Origin: Deltaproteobacteria bacterium
GTDB taxonomy: Bacteria > Myxococcota_A > Polyangia > JAAYKL01
Reading direction: 5' to 3'
DNA length: 7,156 nt
NCBI GenBank assembly: GCA_011389755.1
Contig: JAABTR010000336.1
Location: forward strand, 1-7,156
Shown here: positions 1 through 5,862 of the stretch, piece by piece
Position numbering within the stretch: the stretch's first letter is position 1
Layout: each line of letters starts with the position of its first letter
Made by a program: the position numbers and the translations under genes
Notes under the pieces: model-generated
What the model saw: only the letters and a program-made list of their open reading frames with translations
What the model was told of the DNA's origin: nothing
Database searches by the model: none

Positions 1-1020
1 GCCACAGATTCAGATCCCCGCGGCGCTTCGGGCGGCGATTCCAACAAAGCCGGCCCCGATGAGGCGTCTGACGACTCGGGAGGAGACACTTCGCCGGGAG
101 GCGGGTCCGTTTGCGACGAGCAGCCGCTGTCCGTGGCCCGGGAAGGGGGGCGGGTCATGATCCTGCAAGATCTGTCCTACTCAATGAGCCTCGCCGTCCC
201 CAAGGGCTCGGACGCGGTGAAATGGACCAGCGCCAAGGCCGCGCTCTCGAGCGTCTTGACCGATCCCGCCTTCGACTCCATCGAGTTCGGCTTCGACTCC
301 TTCCCCGACTGGGGTGCCTGCGGCACCGGGCTCTTGCAGCACGACTGCTCCGAAGACGGCGCTCAGACCATCGCGAACCTCATAAGCGACATCGAAATCG
401 CCTACGAGGCCAACACCCCCCTTTACTGCGCCATGGCCCGTTACCTGGACCCGACGTTCGCGCCGGCGCTGTCTTCAAAGGACAAACCGAGCTACCTCCT
501 CGTGGTCTCGGACGGCCAGCCCACCTGCTCCACCGATTGCCTCACCGAAGAGGTGGGGGAAACGTCCCCGCTCCCCTCGGAGCTGGGCAAGCTCACCGCC
601 CAGTTGGCCCAAAACGGCATTGAGACTTTTATCATCGGTTTCCAGTACACTAGCACCGACGACCCCGAGTACCTCGAGGCGATCGCCCACAGCGGCGGGA
701 CCGGCTTCGGCGTCATCATGGCCGATGATCAAGAGCAGCTCGAGCAGGCCCTGTCGACGATCACCGGCACGGTGCTCACCTGCAACTTCACCCTCGAAGC
801 GCCGGACGCGGCGGCCGACCCCAACTTGGTGAACTTCTACTTCGACGACGACGAGAGCGCCATCCCCCTCGACGAGGGCTGCCAAAAGGGCGTCGGTTGG
901 ACCTGGACCGACGAGGAGCACACCCAGATCGAGCTGTGCAAGGACGCCTGCGACACGCTCATGAGCGGCGATGTCGAAAAGGTCGTCGCCAAGTTCGGCT
1001 GCCAGACCGTGGTGGTCTAG
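1..1020 (+). CDS. Secreted VWA-domain protein, probable lipoprotein (5' end missing)
   Basis: Reading frame 1 is open from the first base to the TAG at 1018-1020, giving 339 residues with no start or signal peptide in view. The GTG at 133 is in frame but is not taken as the start, because the frame continues upstream as a linker. Residues 1-38 are a Gly/Ser/Asp-rich linker. A von Willebrand A fold follows, with the metal-ion-dependent adhesion site: DLSYS (D57, S59, S61), T139 in NTPLYC, and D171 in VSDGQP. These residues coordinate a divalent metal that binds a protein partner. The C-terminal part has paired cysteines (TCNF, EGCQKG, LCKDAC, FGCQT) that probably form disulfides, which fits an exported protein. 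This VWA plus Cys-rich tail is a recurrent type of myxobacterial surface lipoprotein; its partner is unknown. The gene ends tail to tail with ynjE, sharing CTAG. The VWA call is firm; lipid anchoring is inferred from the linker style. Confidence 0.88.
   Translation, partial: ATDSDPRGASGGDSNKAGPDEASDDSGGDTSPGGGSVCDEQPLSVAREGGRVMILQDLSYSMSLAVPKGSDAVKWTSAKAALSSVLTDPAFDSIEFGFDSFPDWGACGTGLLQHDCSEDGAQTIANLISDIEIAYEANTPLYCAMARYLDPTFAPALSSKDKPSYLLVVSDGQPTCSTDCLTEEVGETSPLPSELGKLTAQLAQNGIETFIIGFQYTSTDDPEYLEAIAHSGGTGFGVIMADDQEQLEQALSTITGTVLTCNFTLEAPDAAADPNLVNFYFDDDESAIPLDEGCQKGVGWTWTDEEHTQIELCKDACDTLMSGDVEKVVAKFGCQTVVV
1017..1020. other. CTAG shared by two convergent stop codons
   Basis: The palindrome CTAG supplies TAG on the plus strand (1018-1020) for the VWA gene and TAG on the minus strand (1017-1019) for ynjE. 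The two coding regions therefore overlap by 4 bp at their 3' ends and leave no room for an intergenic terminator. Transcripts from each side must end inside, or read antisense into, the other gene. Confidence 0.9.
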
Positions 1021-2324
1021 CTCAAAGGATCGGCTGTCTGTGAGGGGACACCGGTCTCAATGGGGTTATCGGGATTGGAGCTCCACTCGAGCCACCCCCC
1101 GTCGTAAATGGCGATGCGCTCCCAGCCCACGAGGTAAGCGCAGAAGAACGCTTCGCTGGCCCTCCAGCCCGTCCCGCAGTAAAACGCGACCCGTTTATCC
1201 GGTGTGATTTTGACCTCTTCCCAGTTCCGCTCGATCTCCTTGTAGTCGCGCATGGAGTTGTCGTGGTTGCGGTAATTTTGCATGTGGTAGGCGTCGCTGC
1301 CGCAGTTGCCGAAGACAGCCCCGGGTATCCGCCCCTTGGGTCCGACGTAGTGGTAGCCGCTGAGCTCTCCTGTGAACTCGGCCCAGCTGCGCACGCTGAC
1401 CAGGTCGGATCTCGGATCGCCCAGCATGCGCCTGGCTTCTTCCATATCGACGATGAGCTCGGGGCGCGCGGGGATCTTCTTCCCAAAAGACGGCGCCGCC
1501 TCGGGCGGCGTCTCGCCGGTCACCACGGCGTACCCTGTGGCCTGCCACGCGTCGAGCCCACCGTCCAGCACGCGCACGTCTTCGACCCCGGAGTACATGG
1601 AGATGAGCGCGGCGCGCATGGCGGCGATCTGTCCGGCTCTCTTGCCCGGATCCGGATCTTCCATCGTCGGCTTGGCACAGCGGCCGTACAGGATCAAGGT
1701 CGTGTCGTGGGTCACGCCGAGCCGTTCGAAAGCCTCTTGGAGCTCGGCGGGGGATCTCCGATTCCACCCATCCGGGCTCTCGAGGTTCAAGGTGTCGAGA
1801 TGGATCGCGCCGGGGATGTGCCCCGAGGTGTAGTCCTCTTTGTTGTCGAAGTTGACGTGTGCGAGCACCACAGGGCCTCGCGGGGAACTCATGACCTCTT
1901 CCCCGTCCATGACGGCCCGCAGCCAACCGGGGTAAACGAGGTGGCGGTACCTGGCCATGCGCTCCACCCGCGCGTCCGGGTCGGCCTGCCAGGCGAAAAA
2001 GCCCTCTTCGTAGACGCCCACGTCCCCAAACCCCATATCTTCGAGCAGGGTCGCTGCGCTTCGCGCGTCCGCGGGCCCGTCTCCATATACTGCGAGCGGA
2101 GCGTGGGGAGGGACGCCCTTTTCTAAAAGCGCCTTTTTGGACCCGTCTTTGCCTAAAGTCTCAAACCACGAAAGCGGAAACGGCCTCGCGCCGGGCAGGT
2201 GTCCCCCGCGGGTCTCGCCGCGAAGGGGCCACCCGTTGTACGCCGACATGGGCCGAACATCCAATATGGCCGCATCACGCCTCACCATCGTTTCCATGAT
2301 TTCTTCCCTTGTGATGCTTTTCAT
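1017..2324 (-). CDS. ynjE: Three-domain rhodanese / thiosulfate sulfurtransferase, YnjE ortholog
   Basis: The product has 435 residues, the same length as I recall for E. coli YnjE, and matches it along its whole length: YNGWP (29-33), LVYP (129-132), GHIPGA (168-173), HDTTLILYGR (206-215), an RSW..F..LSGY..V.PKG stretch (312-331) and YDGGW.EWSS.P (407-418). Three rhodanese folds are visible, at about 1-125, 128-270 and 285-428. Only the third has the canonical active loop CGTGWR, with Cys383 as the persulfide-carrying residue. Domain 1 has YGDG and no Cys at that position. Domain 2 has a longer loop with Cys216 two residues downstream. Rhodaneses transfer sulfane sulfur from thiosulfate or a protein persulfide to an acceptor; E. 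coli YnjE has been linked to MoeB and molybdopterin sulfur supply. The E. coli protein has a signal peptide but this one does not, so it should be cytoplasmic. The start is set by AGGAGG 8 bp upstream; an in-frame 34-residue extension to 2426 is rejected. It lies 102 bp after the radical SAM gene. Confidence 0.9.
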   Translation of the reverse strand: MKSITREEIMETMVRRDAAILDVRPMSAYNGWPLRGETRGGHLPGARPFPLSWFETLGKDGSKKALLEKGVPPHAPLAVYGDGPADARSAATLLEDMGFGDVGVYEEGFFAWQADPDARVERMARYRHLVYPGWLRAVMDGEEVMSSPRGPVVLAHVNFDNKEDYTSGHIPGAIHLDTLNLESPDGWNRRSPAELQEAFERLGVTHDTTLILYGRCAKPTMEDPDPGKRAGQIAAMRAALISMYSGVEDVRVLDGGLDAWQATGYAVVTGETPPEAAPSFGKKIPARPELIVDMEEARRMLGDPRSDLVSVRSWAEFTGELSGYHYVGPKGRIPGAVFGNCGSDAYHMQNYRNHDNSMRDYKEIERNWEEVKITPDKRVAFYCGTGWRASEAFFCAYLVGWERIAIYDGGWLEWSSNPDNPIETGVPSQTADPLS

Positions 2325-2332
2325 CGACGCTC

Positions 2333-2338
2333 CCTCCT
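2333..2338 (-). promoter_or_regulatory. Strong ribosome binding site of ynjE
   Basis: AGGAGG on the minus strand, followed by 8 bases (GAGCGTCG) and then ATG at 2324-2322. It fixes the start at MKSITREE rather than at the in-frame upstream codons near 2358 or 2426. It also shows that ynjE can be translated independently of the gene before it. Confidence 0.85.
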
Positions 2339-2426
2339 TGTGTCGGTGTCCGGTTGTCATCCCCCCAGCGTAACGACGAGATCCCGATCCGTCACACCGT
2401 CTCGAGAGCAAAAAATCCCAAAGCAC

Positions 2427-3959
2427 TCAGATGTGGCGGCGCTGCCTCACAGGGACGGCTTGCCCCGCCTGGGCCGGCCGGGTTTTGGTCTTTGCGTCAG
2501 CGACAGCTTGGGCGCAGACGTGATCGAGGACGCGCTGCGGGAAGCCGCGCCGGCTGTCCCCGGCTGCATCGAGGTAGAGACAATTGGCGGTCTCGCGCGC
2601 GCCGAACCCTCTTTCGACGCCGTAGCCGAACAAAAGCTCGATGAGCCTCTTCAAGGCGATCCCCGCGGTCTTGCCGGTCTCGCGGTAGAGGTGCTGCGAC
2701 AAAGCCGTGAACACGCGCCACGGCGACGCTTCTTGGCTGCGCATAAGCTCCAAGTAGCTCGAGAAGCGGCCCCCGTTGTGCACCAGGTCGAAGTAGCGGG
2801 CGAGCCTCTTGAGGCCTTGCATCTGCTCGAAGCTCACGTCCCGGTTGCGCAGGAGCTCGTAAGGCGCCACCGGGCTGTAGACCATCTCAAAGGCATCGTC
2901 ATGCCGGGCGATGGGGGCGCCGCGCAGCTTCTTCAGGATCCCCAGCTGCACCTCCTGGACCCCGAGCGACATCAACCTGTCGAATCCCGCCGCCATCGAC
3001 TCGAGGGTCTCCCCGGGGAGGCCCAGCACCAAGTCGGTGTGCAGGTGCACGCCGGTTCGCTCGAGGAGCGCCGAGATGTTGCGCTCGATGCGGCCCACGT
3101 CTTGGCGGCGACCGATGCGCGCCGCGACCTGTGGGTCGAACGTCTGCACCCCGGCTTCGAGCTGGATGCTCCCCGCCCGGAACCCCCCGAGCACCTCGAT
3201 GAGCTCATCCGATATCTGATCGGGGACCACCTCGAAGTGCAAGAAGATCCCCTCGTCTTTGCGAGCCTCGAAAAAGCCCAAAAGCCTGCGCCAGTCGGTG
3301 AGGTGCAGGGCTCTGTCGATGAACTTGAAGCTGCGCGCCCCTCGCGCGAAGAGCGCGTCCACCTGCTCGATCACCGCGTCGATGGGGAAACGGCGCACCT
3401 TGCGATCGAGGCACGAGAGGCAAAACTCGCACCCAAAGGGGCACCCGCGGCTGGTCTCCACGTACACGGTGCGGTGAGCGATATCCCGGTCGTCGTAGCC
3501 CCGGTATGGAAGCGCGAGGTGCTCCAGGTTCAAAGGCGCCGCGCGGACAACCTTGCCCGAGGGTCTTTTGCCTTTGAGGAGGCTCGCGCACAGCTCGGCA
3601 AAGGCCCGCTCCCCTTCGCCTGACACCACGTAGCTCGCCGACTCGGCGATCGGCATCGCCTGGACGCCGAAGGAGACCTCGGGACCTCCCAGCACGATCT
3701 CCAGCTCCGGGCGCACGGCCGCCAGGATCGCCGCCACGTCGGTGAGCAGCGCCACGTTCCAGATGTAGACCGACAGCCCGACGACGCGGGGCCGGTGTGA
3801 CAGGATGCGCTCGACGAGGTCGATGGCCCGATCCTGGGCCGTCCCTTCGACGATCTCGGCCCGATGCTCCAGGTCCCCAAGGTTCGCCTTGAGATAGCGA
3901 AGAGCGAAAGCGCAGTGATGATACCGCGCGTTGGCCGTGCACAAGACGATGTCCGTCAT
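2427..3959 (-). CDS. B12-binding-type radical SAM protein with DUF4080-like C-terminus
   Basis: The product has 510 residues. Residues 1-140 form a Rossmann-like cobalamin-binding-type domain with GLSVYIWN (61-68) and GGPEVSFG (91-98). The radical SAM core follows, with the cluster motif C173-PFG-C177-EF-C180 and an extra Cys183. Next come the fold's usual elements: GVQTF (near 270), a HTDLVLGLPGE stretch (near 312-322) and GILKKLRGAP. The last 130 or so residues resemble the DUF4080 region found in this architecture, and the opening (ANARYHHCAFALRYLK, 9-24) is typical of that family. The enzyme should bind a 4Fe-4S cluster and SAM and make a 5'-deoxyadenosyl radical in the cytoplasm; the substrate is unknown. 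No DxHxxG cobalamin-ligand motif is visible in the N-terminal domain, so B12 may bind differently or not at all. The ATG at 3959 overlaps the tatD stop (ATGA) and has only a weak SD, which suggests translational coupling. The last 20 residues are basic, rich in Ala/Gln/Arg and probably disordered. Confidence 0.9.
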   Translation of the reverse strand: MTDIVLCTANARYHHCAFALRYLKANLGDLEHRAEIVEGTAQDRAIDLVERILSHRPRVVGLSVYIWNVALLTDVAAILAAVRPELEIVLGGPEVSFGVQAMPIAESASYVVSGEGERAFAELCASLLKGKRPSGKVVRAAPLNLEHLALPYRGYDDRDIAHRTVYVETSRGCPFGCEFCLSCLDRKVRRFPIDAVIEQVDALFARGARSFKFIDRALHLTDWRRLLGFFEARKDEGIFLHFEVVPDQISDELIEVLGGFRAGSIQLEAGVQTFDPQVAARIGRRQDVGRIERNISALLERTGVHLHTDLVLGLPGETLESMAAGFDRLMSLGVQEVQLGILKKLRGAPIARHDDAFEMVYSPVAPYELLRNRDVSFEQMQGLKRLARYFDLVHNGGRFSSYLELMRSQEASPWRVFTALSQHLYRETGKTAGIALKRLIELLFGYGVERGFGARETANCLYLDAAGDSRRGFPQRVLDHVCAQAVADAKTKTRPAQAGQAVPVRQRRHI

Positions 3960-4726
3960 ATCTTTGCGCCTGGGAAGCCGAAGAGCGCGGCGGCGTTCTT
4001 CGTCGTGATCTTCGCGATCTCCTCCACCGAGGTCTTCCGATGGTTTGCCAGGGCCTCGGCGATATCAAAGACGTGATGGGGTTCGACCTTTTCGGGTTCC
4101 ACCCCTTCGAGCCCGATAGACGGCGCGTCGGTCTCGAGCAACAGCCGCTCGGCCGGCACACTCCGAGCAGCGCGGTGGGCTCTTTGTGCCCGCGGCCTGG
4201 TCAAGACGCCGCCGAACGCGATGTGCATCCCGGCGTCCACGAACCGCTTTGCGAGCTCGGGCCCCCGGGAAAAGGCATGTATCGCCCCGCGCAGCTTCCC
4301 CTCGTACTGTGCCAAAATACCCAAAAGCTCCTCGAACGCGCCGCGGCAGTGCAAAAGAACCGGCAAGGACGCCCCAGCGGCGATGTCGAGCTGCCTTCGC
4401 AGCACCTCGATCTGCCGCTCATGACCCACACCGTCGACCTTGAAGTCGAGCCCGATCTCACCGACAGCCACCGCGTGGCCCTGTGCGACGGACCGCTCGA
4501 GCTCCGCAAACTCCACGTCGTCCTCGGCGCGCCAGGGGTGAACCCCCAAGGCTATCGAGACCGACTCGGGTCGCCCGATCCTCGCGAGGTGAGCCCAAGA
4601 AGCCACATCGTAAGCCGGCGCGATAATGCGGCGCACGCCGCGCCGCGCGGCGCGATCGATCACAGCGTCCAGATCGTCCGCGAGCGGCGAGAAGCTCAGA
4701 TGGCAATGGGTATCGACGAGCAACAT
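3956..4726 (-). CDS. tatD: TatD-family metal-dependent hydrolase (putative DNase)
   Basis: The product has 256 residues, normal for the TatD amidohydrolase family. The expected metal ligands and their surroundings are all present: DTHCHL (H7, H9), GVHPW (H63), GEIGLD (E90), LLHCRGAF (H126), GAIHAFS (H150) and LETDAP (D200). Members are two-metal cytoplasmic hydrolases. E. coli TatD and YcfH-like proteins are reported as DNases or 3'-5' exonucleases acting on DNA, and related enzymes cleave D-aminoacyl-tRNA. The substrate of this one cannot be told from sequence. The start at 4726 places the first His ligand at residue 7, as usual, but no SD precedes it; instead TATAGT stands 6 bases before ATG, which suggests a leaderless transcript. 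The stop overlaps the radical SAM start by 4 bp, so the two are very likely one transcription unit. The Cys-rich lipoprotein gene ends 37 bp upstream. Confidence 0.92.
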   Translation of the reverse strand: MLLVDTHCHLSFSPLADDLDAVIDRAARRGVRRIIAPAYDVASWAHLARIGRPESVSIALGVHPWRAEDDVEFAELERSVAQGHAVAVGEIGLDFKVDGVGHERQIEVLRRQLDIAAGASLPVLLHCRGAFEELLGILAQYEGKLRGAIHAFSRGPELAKRFVDAGMHIAFGGVLTRPRAQRAHRAARSVPAERLLLETDAPSIGLEGVEPEKVEPHHVFDIAEALANHRKTSVEEIAKITTKNAAALFGFPGAKI

Positions 4727-4732
4727 GATGGG

Positions 4733-4738
4733 ACTATA
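4733..4738 (-). promoter_or_regulatory. Candidate -10 element (TATAGT) next to the tatD start
   Basis: The minus strand reads TATAGT, then CCCATC, then ATG of tatD. The hexamer differs from TATAAT at one base. Its position would put the transcript start at or within a base or two of the ATG, giving a leaderless mRNA. No SD is present between it and the start. No good -35 hexamer is seen at the proper distance, so this is a weak candidate supported mainly by the same layout at the 5578 gene. Confidence 0.35.
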
Positions 4739-4765
4739 TCGCCCTTGGCACCTCGAGGGTAGGCG

Positions 4766-5578
4766 TCATTCTCGGCAGGCGCAGGCCCGCCTGGCGTAGC
4801 TGTTGACGGCGTCAGCGGTGGTCGCCAGCTCGTCTCGAACCCTCATTATCAAAGAGGGCAAAAACGCGCACCCGACGCCGACCGAACCGGGGACCGTGTT
4901 GCTCACTTCGGTGATGGTGACCGGGGCGCCCAGCGCGCCTAAGACGGCGTCACAGTTTTCATTGCTCCCGCCGGAGCCGGCAAAGCTCTTCGTGGCCTCG
5001 TCGTATCCTCCGCGGCCCTCGCAGACGGTCGCGCAGCTGACGTTTACTTTGGGAGCGAAATACCAGGAGGCGCCGCCCACCTGGACCCCTCCTCCCGAAG
5101 AGCCGCTGCCGGTGTCTGTTTCGCTCTCGGTCTCGACCCCCGGGTCGCTGCTGCCTGTCTCTTGGGTGTCGCCGCCGGTGTCGATGGTGCCCGGCGTGTC
5201 GGTGGACAAAGGAGCCGTGTCCTGCCCCGAATCGATGTCCGAGTCAGACGCCAAAGGGGTGTCCGAATCAGCGGCGCTGCCGGTGTCGCCAGAGCTGTCG
5301 CTCGGCCCAGTGTCGAAAAAGCTGTCGCCAAAGCTGTCGCTCGGTCCGCTGTCGCTCGGTCCAGTGTCGAAATAGCTGTCGCTCGGTCCGGTGTCGCCCA
5401 AGGTGCCATCTGTCTCATGGCTCGAATCCCCGGTATCCGAGCCGCCTTCGAGGCTGTCCGACCCGCCGACGCCGACCTGCTCATTCGATCGCGCGTAGTC
5501 GGTCGAGGTCGCCTCGACGCACCCGAGCGCTCCGGCGACCCACATCGCGATCACCCCAAGTCTTTTCACGTAGTTCAT
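4766..5578 (-). CDS. Lipoprotein with Asp/Ser/Thr/Gly repeat linker and six-Cys C-terminal domain
   Basis: The product has 270 residues from ATG. A short signal peptide ends at ALGC (Cys20), a plausible though not ideal lipobox, so the mature protein is probably anchored to a membrane and exposed outside the cytoplasm. Residues 30-165 are a low-complexity acidic linker with DTGPSDS units at 62-95, followed by TDT/SDS/TGG stretches. The C-terminal domain (about 168-270) starts with GGASWYF and carries six cysteines: C182, C186, C209, C237, C266 and C268, the last two as CAC near the end. They probably form three disulfides. I recall similar domains ending in CxC in other predicted secreted proteins but know no function. 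The GTG at codon 4 gives VKRLGVIAMWVAGALGC, an equally good lipoprotein signal, so the exact start is open. No SD precedes either start; TAATAT lies 6 bases before the ATG. It could be cotranscribed with tatD (37 bp gap). Confidence 0.82.
   Translation of the reverse strand: MNYVKRLGVIAMWVAGALGCVEATSTDYARSNEQVGVGGSDSLEGGSDTGDSSHETDGTLGDTGPSDSYFDTGPSDSGPSDSFGDSFFDTGPSDSSGDTGSAADSDTPLASDSDIDSGQDTAPLSTDTPGTIDTGGDTQETGSSDPGVETESETDTGSGSSGGGVQVGGASWYFAPKVNVSCATVCEGRGGYDEATKSFAGSGGSNENCDAVLGALGAPVTITEVSNTVPGSVGVGCAFLPSLIMRVRDELATTADAVNSYARRACACRE
5293..5396 (-). repeat. In-frame tandem repeat coding for DTGPSDS-type units
   Basis: About four imperfect units built around CTGTCGCTCGGYCC and AGTGTCGAAA (plus-strand reading) lie here. 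Full copies start near 5293 and 5349, with shorter or altered copies between them and near 5375. They encode the DTGPSDS, GPSDS and FGDSFFDTGPSDS segments of the lipoprotein linker. The near-identity of some copies at DNA level suggests recent duplication by slippage or unequal recombination. Confidence 0.75.
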
Positions 5579-5584
5579 GTGCCC

Positions 5585-5614
5585 ATATTATCAGACAATA
5601 GACGTCATTCACAA
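5585..5614 (-). promoter_or_regulatory. Candidate promoter of the Cys-rich lipoprotein gene
   Basis: On the minus strand, TTGTGA (5614-5609) is followed after 16 bases by GATAAT (5592-5587), a fair sigma-70-type pair. The overlapping hexamer TAATAT (5590-5585) is exactly 6 bases (GGGCAC) before the ATG at 5578. Either reading puts the transcript start at or very near the ATG, so the mRNA would have little or no leader. This agrees with the absence of an SD. It is judged by eye only. Confidence 0.4.
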
Positions 5615-5853
5615 ACGCCCACAGCCGACAACGCTTTTTTTAGTGGGCCTCGATCGCCTACAGCTCTTTACTTTTTTGTTAAATTGCAAAATTCTCCTCT
5701 TGTCGCATTGGCTTCGTTGTGACCTTGTTTGATGGACTTTCCGTCCGATTCGGTCCGTACGAAGCACTTTGAATGACAACAAACGCGGCAACGACGCCGC
5801 TCATCGACTCGAAAAAGAAGTACGGCTTTAAATCTGAAAATGCGAGCCGCCAC

Positions 5854-5858
5854 GGAGG
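5854..5858 (+). promoter_or_regulatory. Ribosome binding site of the GE-repeat lipoprotein
   Basis: GGAGG followed by AAAC and ATG at 5863. The spacing is short but workable. It selects the ATG that opens a clear signal peptide (MNHKKTYPILALYALT) over the in-frame ATG at 5773, which would bury that signal 30 residues inside the protein. Confidence 0.75.
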
Positions 5859-5862
5859 AAAC

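Larger units (their letters stand above)
5579..5862. other. Divergent intergenic region between two lipoprotein genes
   Basis: This 284-bp stretch lies between the minus-strand lipoprotein start (5578) and the plus-strand lipoprotein start (5863). It is clearly more AT-rich than its surroundings, especially 5629-5700, which has T-runs at 5635-5641 and around 5672-5677. It should hold promoters for both directions. A minus-strand candidate is annotated separately; I see no convincing -35/-10 pair for the plus strand. A small inverted repeat GCGGC-N6-GCCGC (5785-5800) sits in the probable 5' leader of the plus-strand gene. The frame of the downstream gene is open from an ATG at 5773, but that stretch does not look like protein. 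No RNA gene or riboswitch is recognised. Confidence 0.6.

Noticed and set aside
133..1020. VWA gene starting at GTG 133
   Set aside because: The frame is open to base 1 and encodes a Gly/Ser/Asp-rich linker typical of this protein type; the GTG lies directly before the first strand of the VWA domain, so the gene must start outside the window.
2325..2426. 34-residue N-terminal extension of ynjE
   Set aside because: AGGAGG sits 8 bp before the internal ATG at 2324, the extension has no signal-peptide character, and the 435-residue form matches the length of E. coli YnjE.
2400..2426. Terminator between the radical SAM gene and ynjE (T-run after the stop)
   Set aside because: The minus strand reads GGGATTTTTTG after the stop, but no stable hairpin precedes the T-run.
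2199..3623. Long plus-strand open frame (474 codons)
   Set aside because: It lies antisense to the radical SAM gene, whose frame carries CxxxCxxC and family motifs. The antisense product is rich in His/Arg/Glu/Ala without domain motifs, as expected for a shadow in GC-rich DNA.
4040..4762. Plus-strand open frame (240 codons)
   Set aside because: Antisense to tatD, whose metal ligands are all intact; no motif or SD supports the plus-strand reading.
5625..5680. T-runs in the divergent region as intrinsic terminators
   Set aside because: No GC-rich stem of useful length precedes either T-run, and both flanking genes are transcribed away from the region.
4803..5722. Two plus-strand open frames antisense to the Cys-rich lipoprotein
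   Set aside because: The Ser/Val/Pro-rich and Arg/Val/Ala-rich products are the complement of the acidic repeat linker. The minus-strand reading has a signal peptide, lipobox and paired cysteines.
5604..5777. TGAATGAC in inverted orientation (5604-5611 minus, 5770-5777 plus) as an operator pair
   Set aside because: An 8-bp match within about 280 bp is expected by chance at this level, and the flanks do not extend it.
5773..5862. 30-residue N-terminal extension of the GE-repeat lipoprotein
   Set aside because: It would bury the signal peptide, and GGAGG directly precedes the ATG at 5863.
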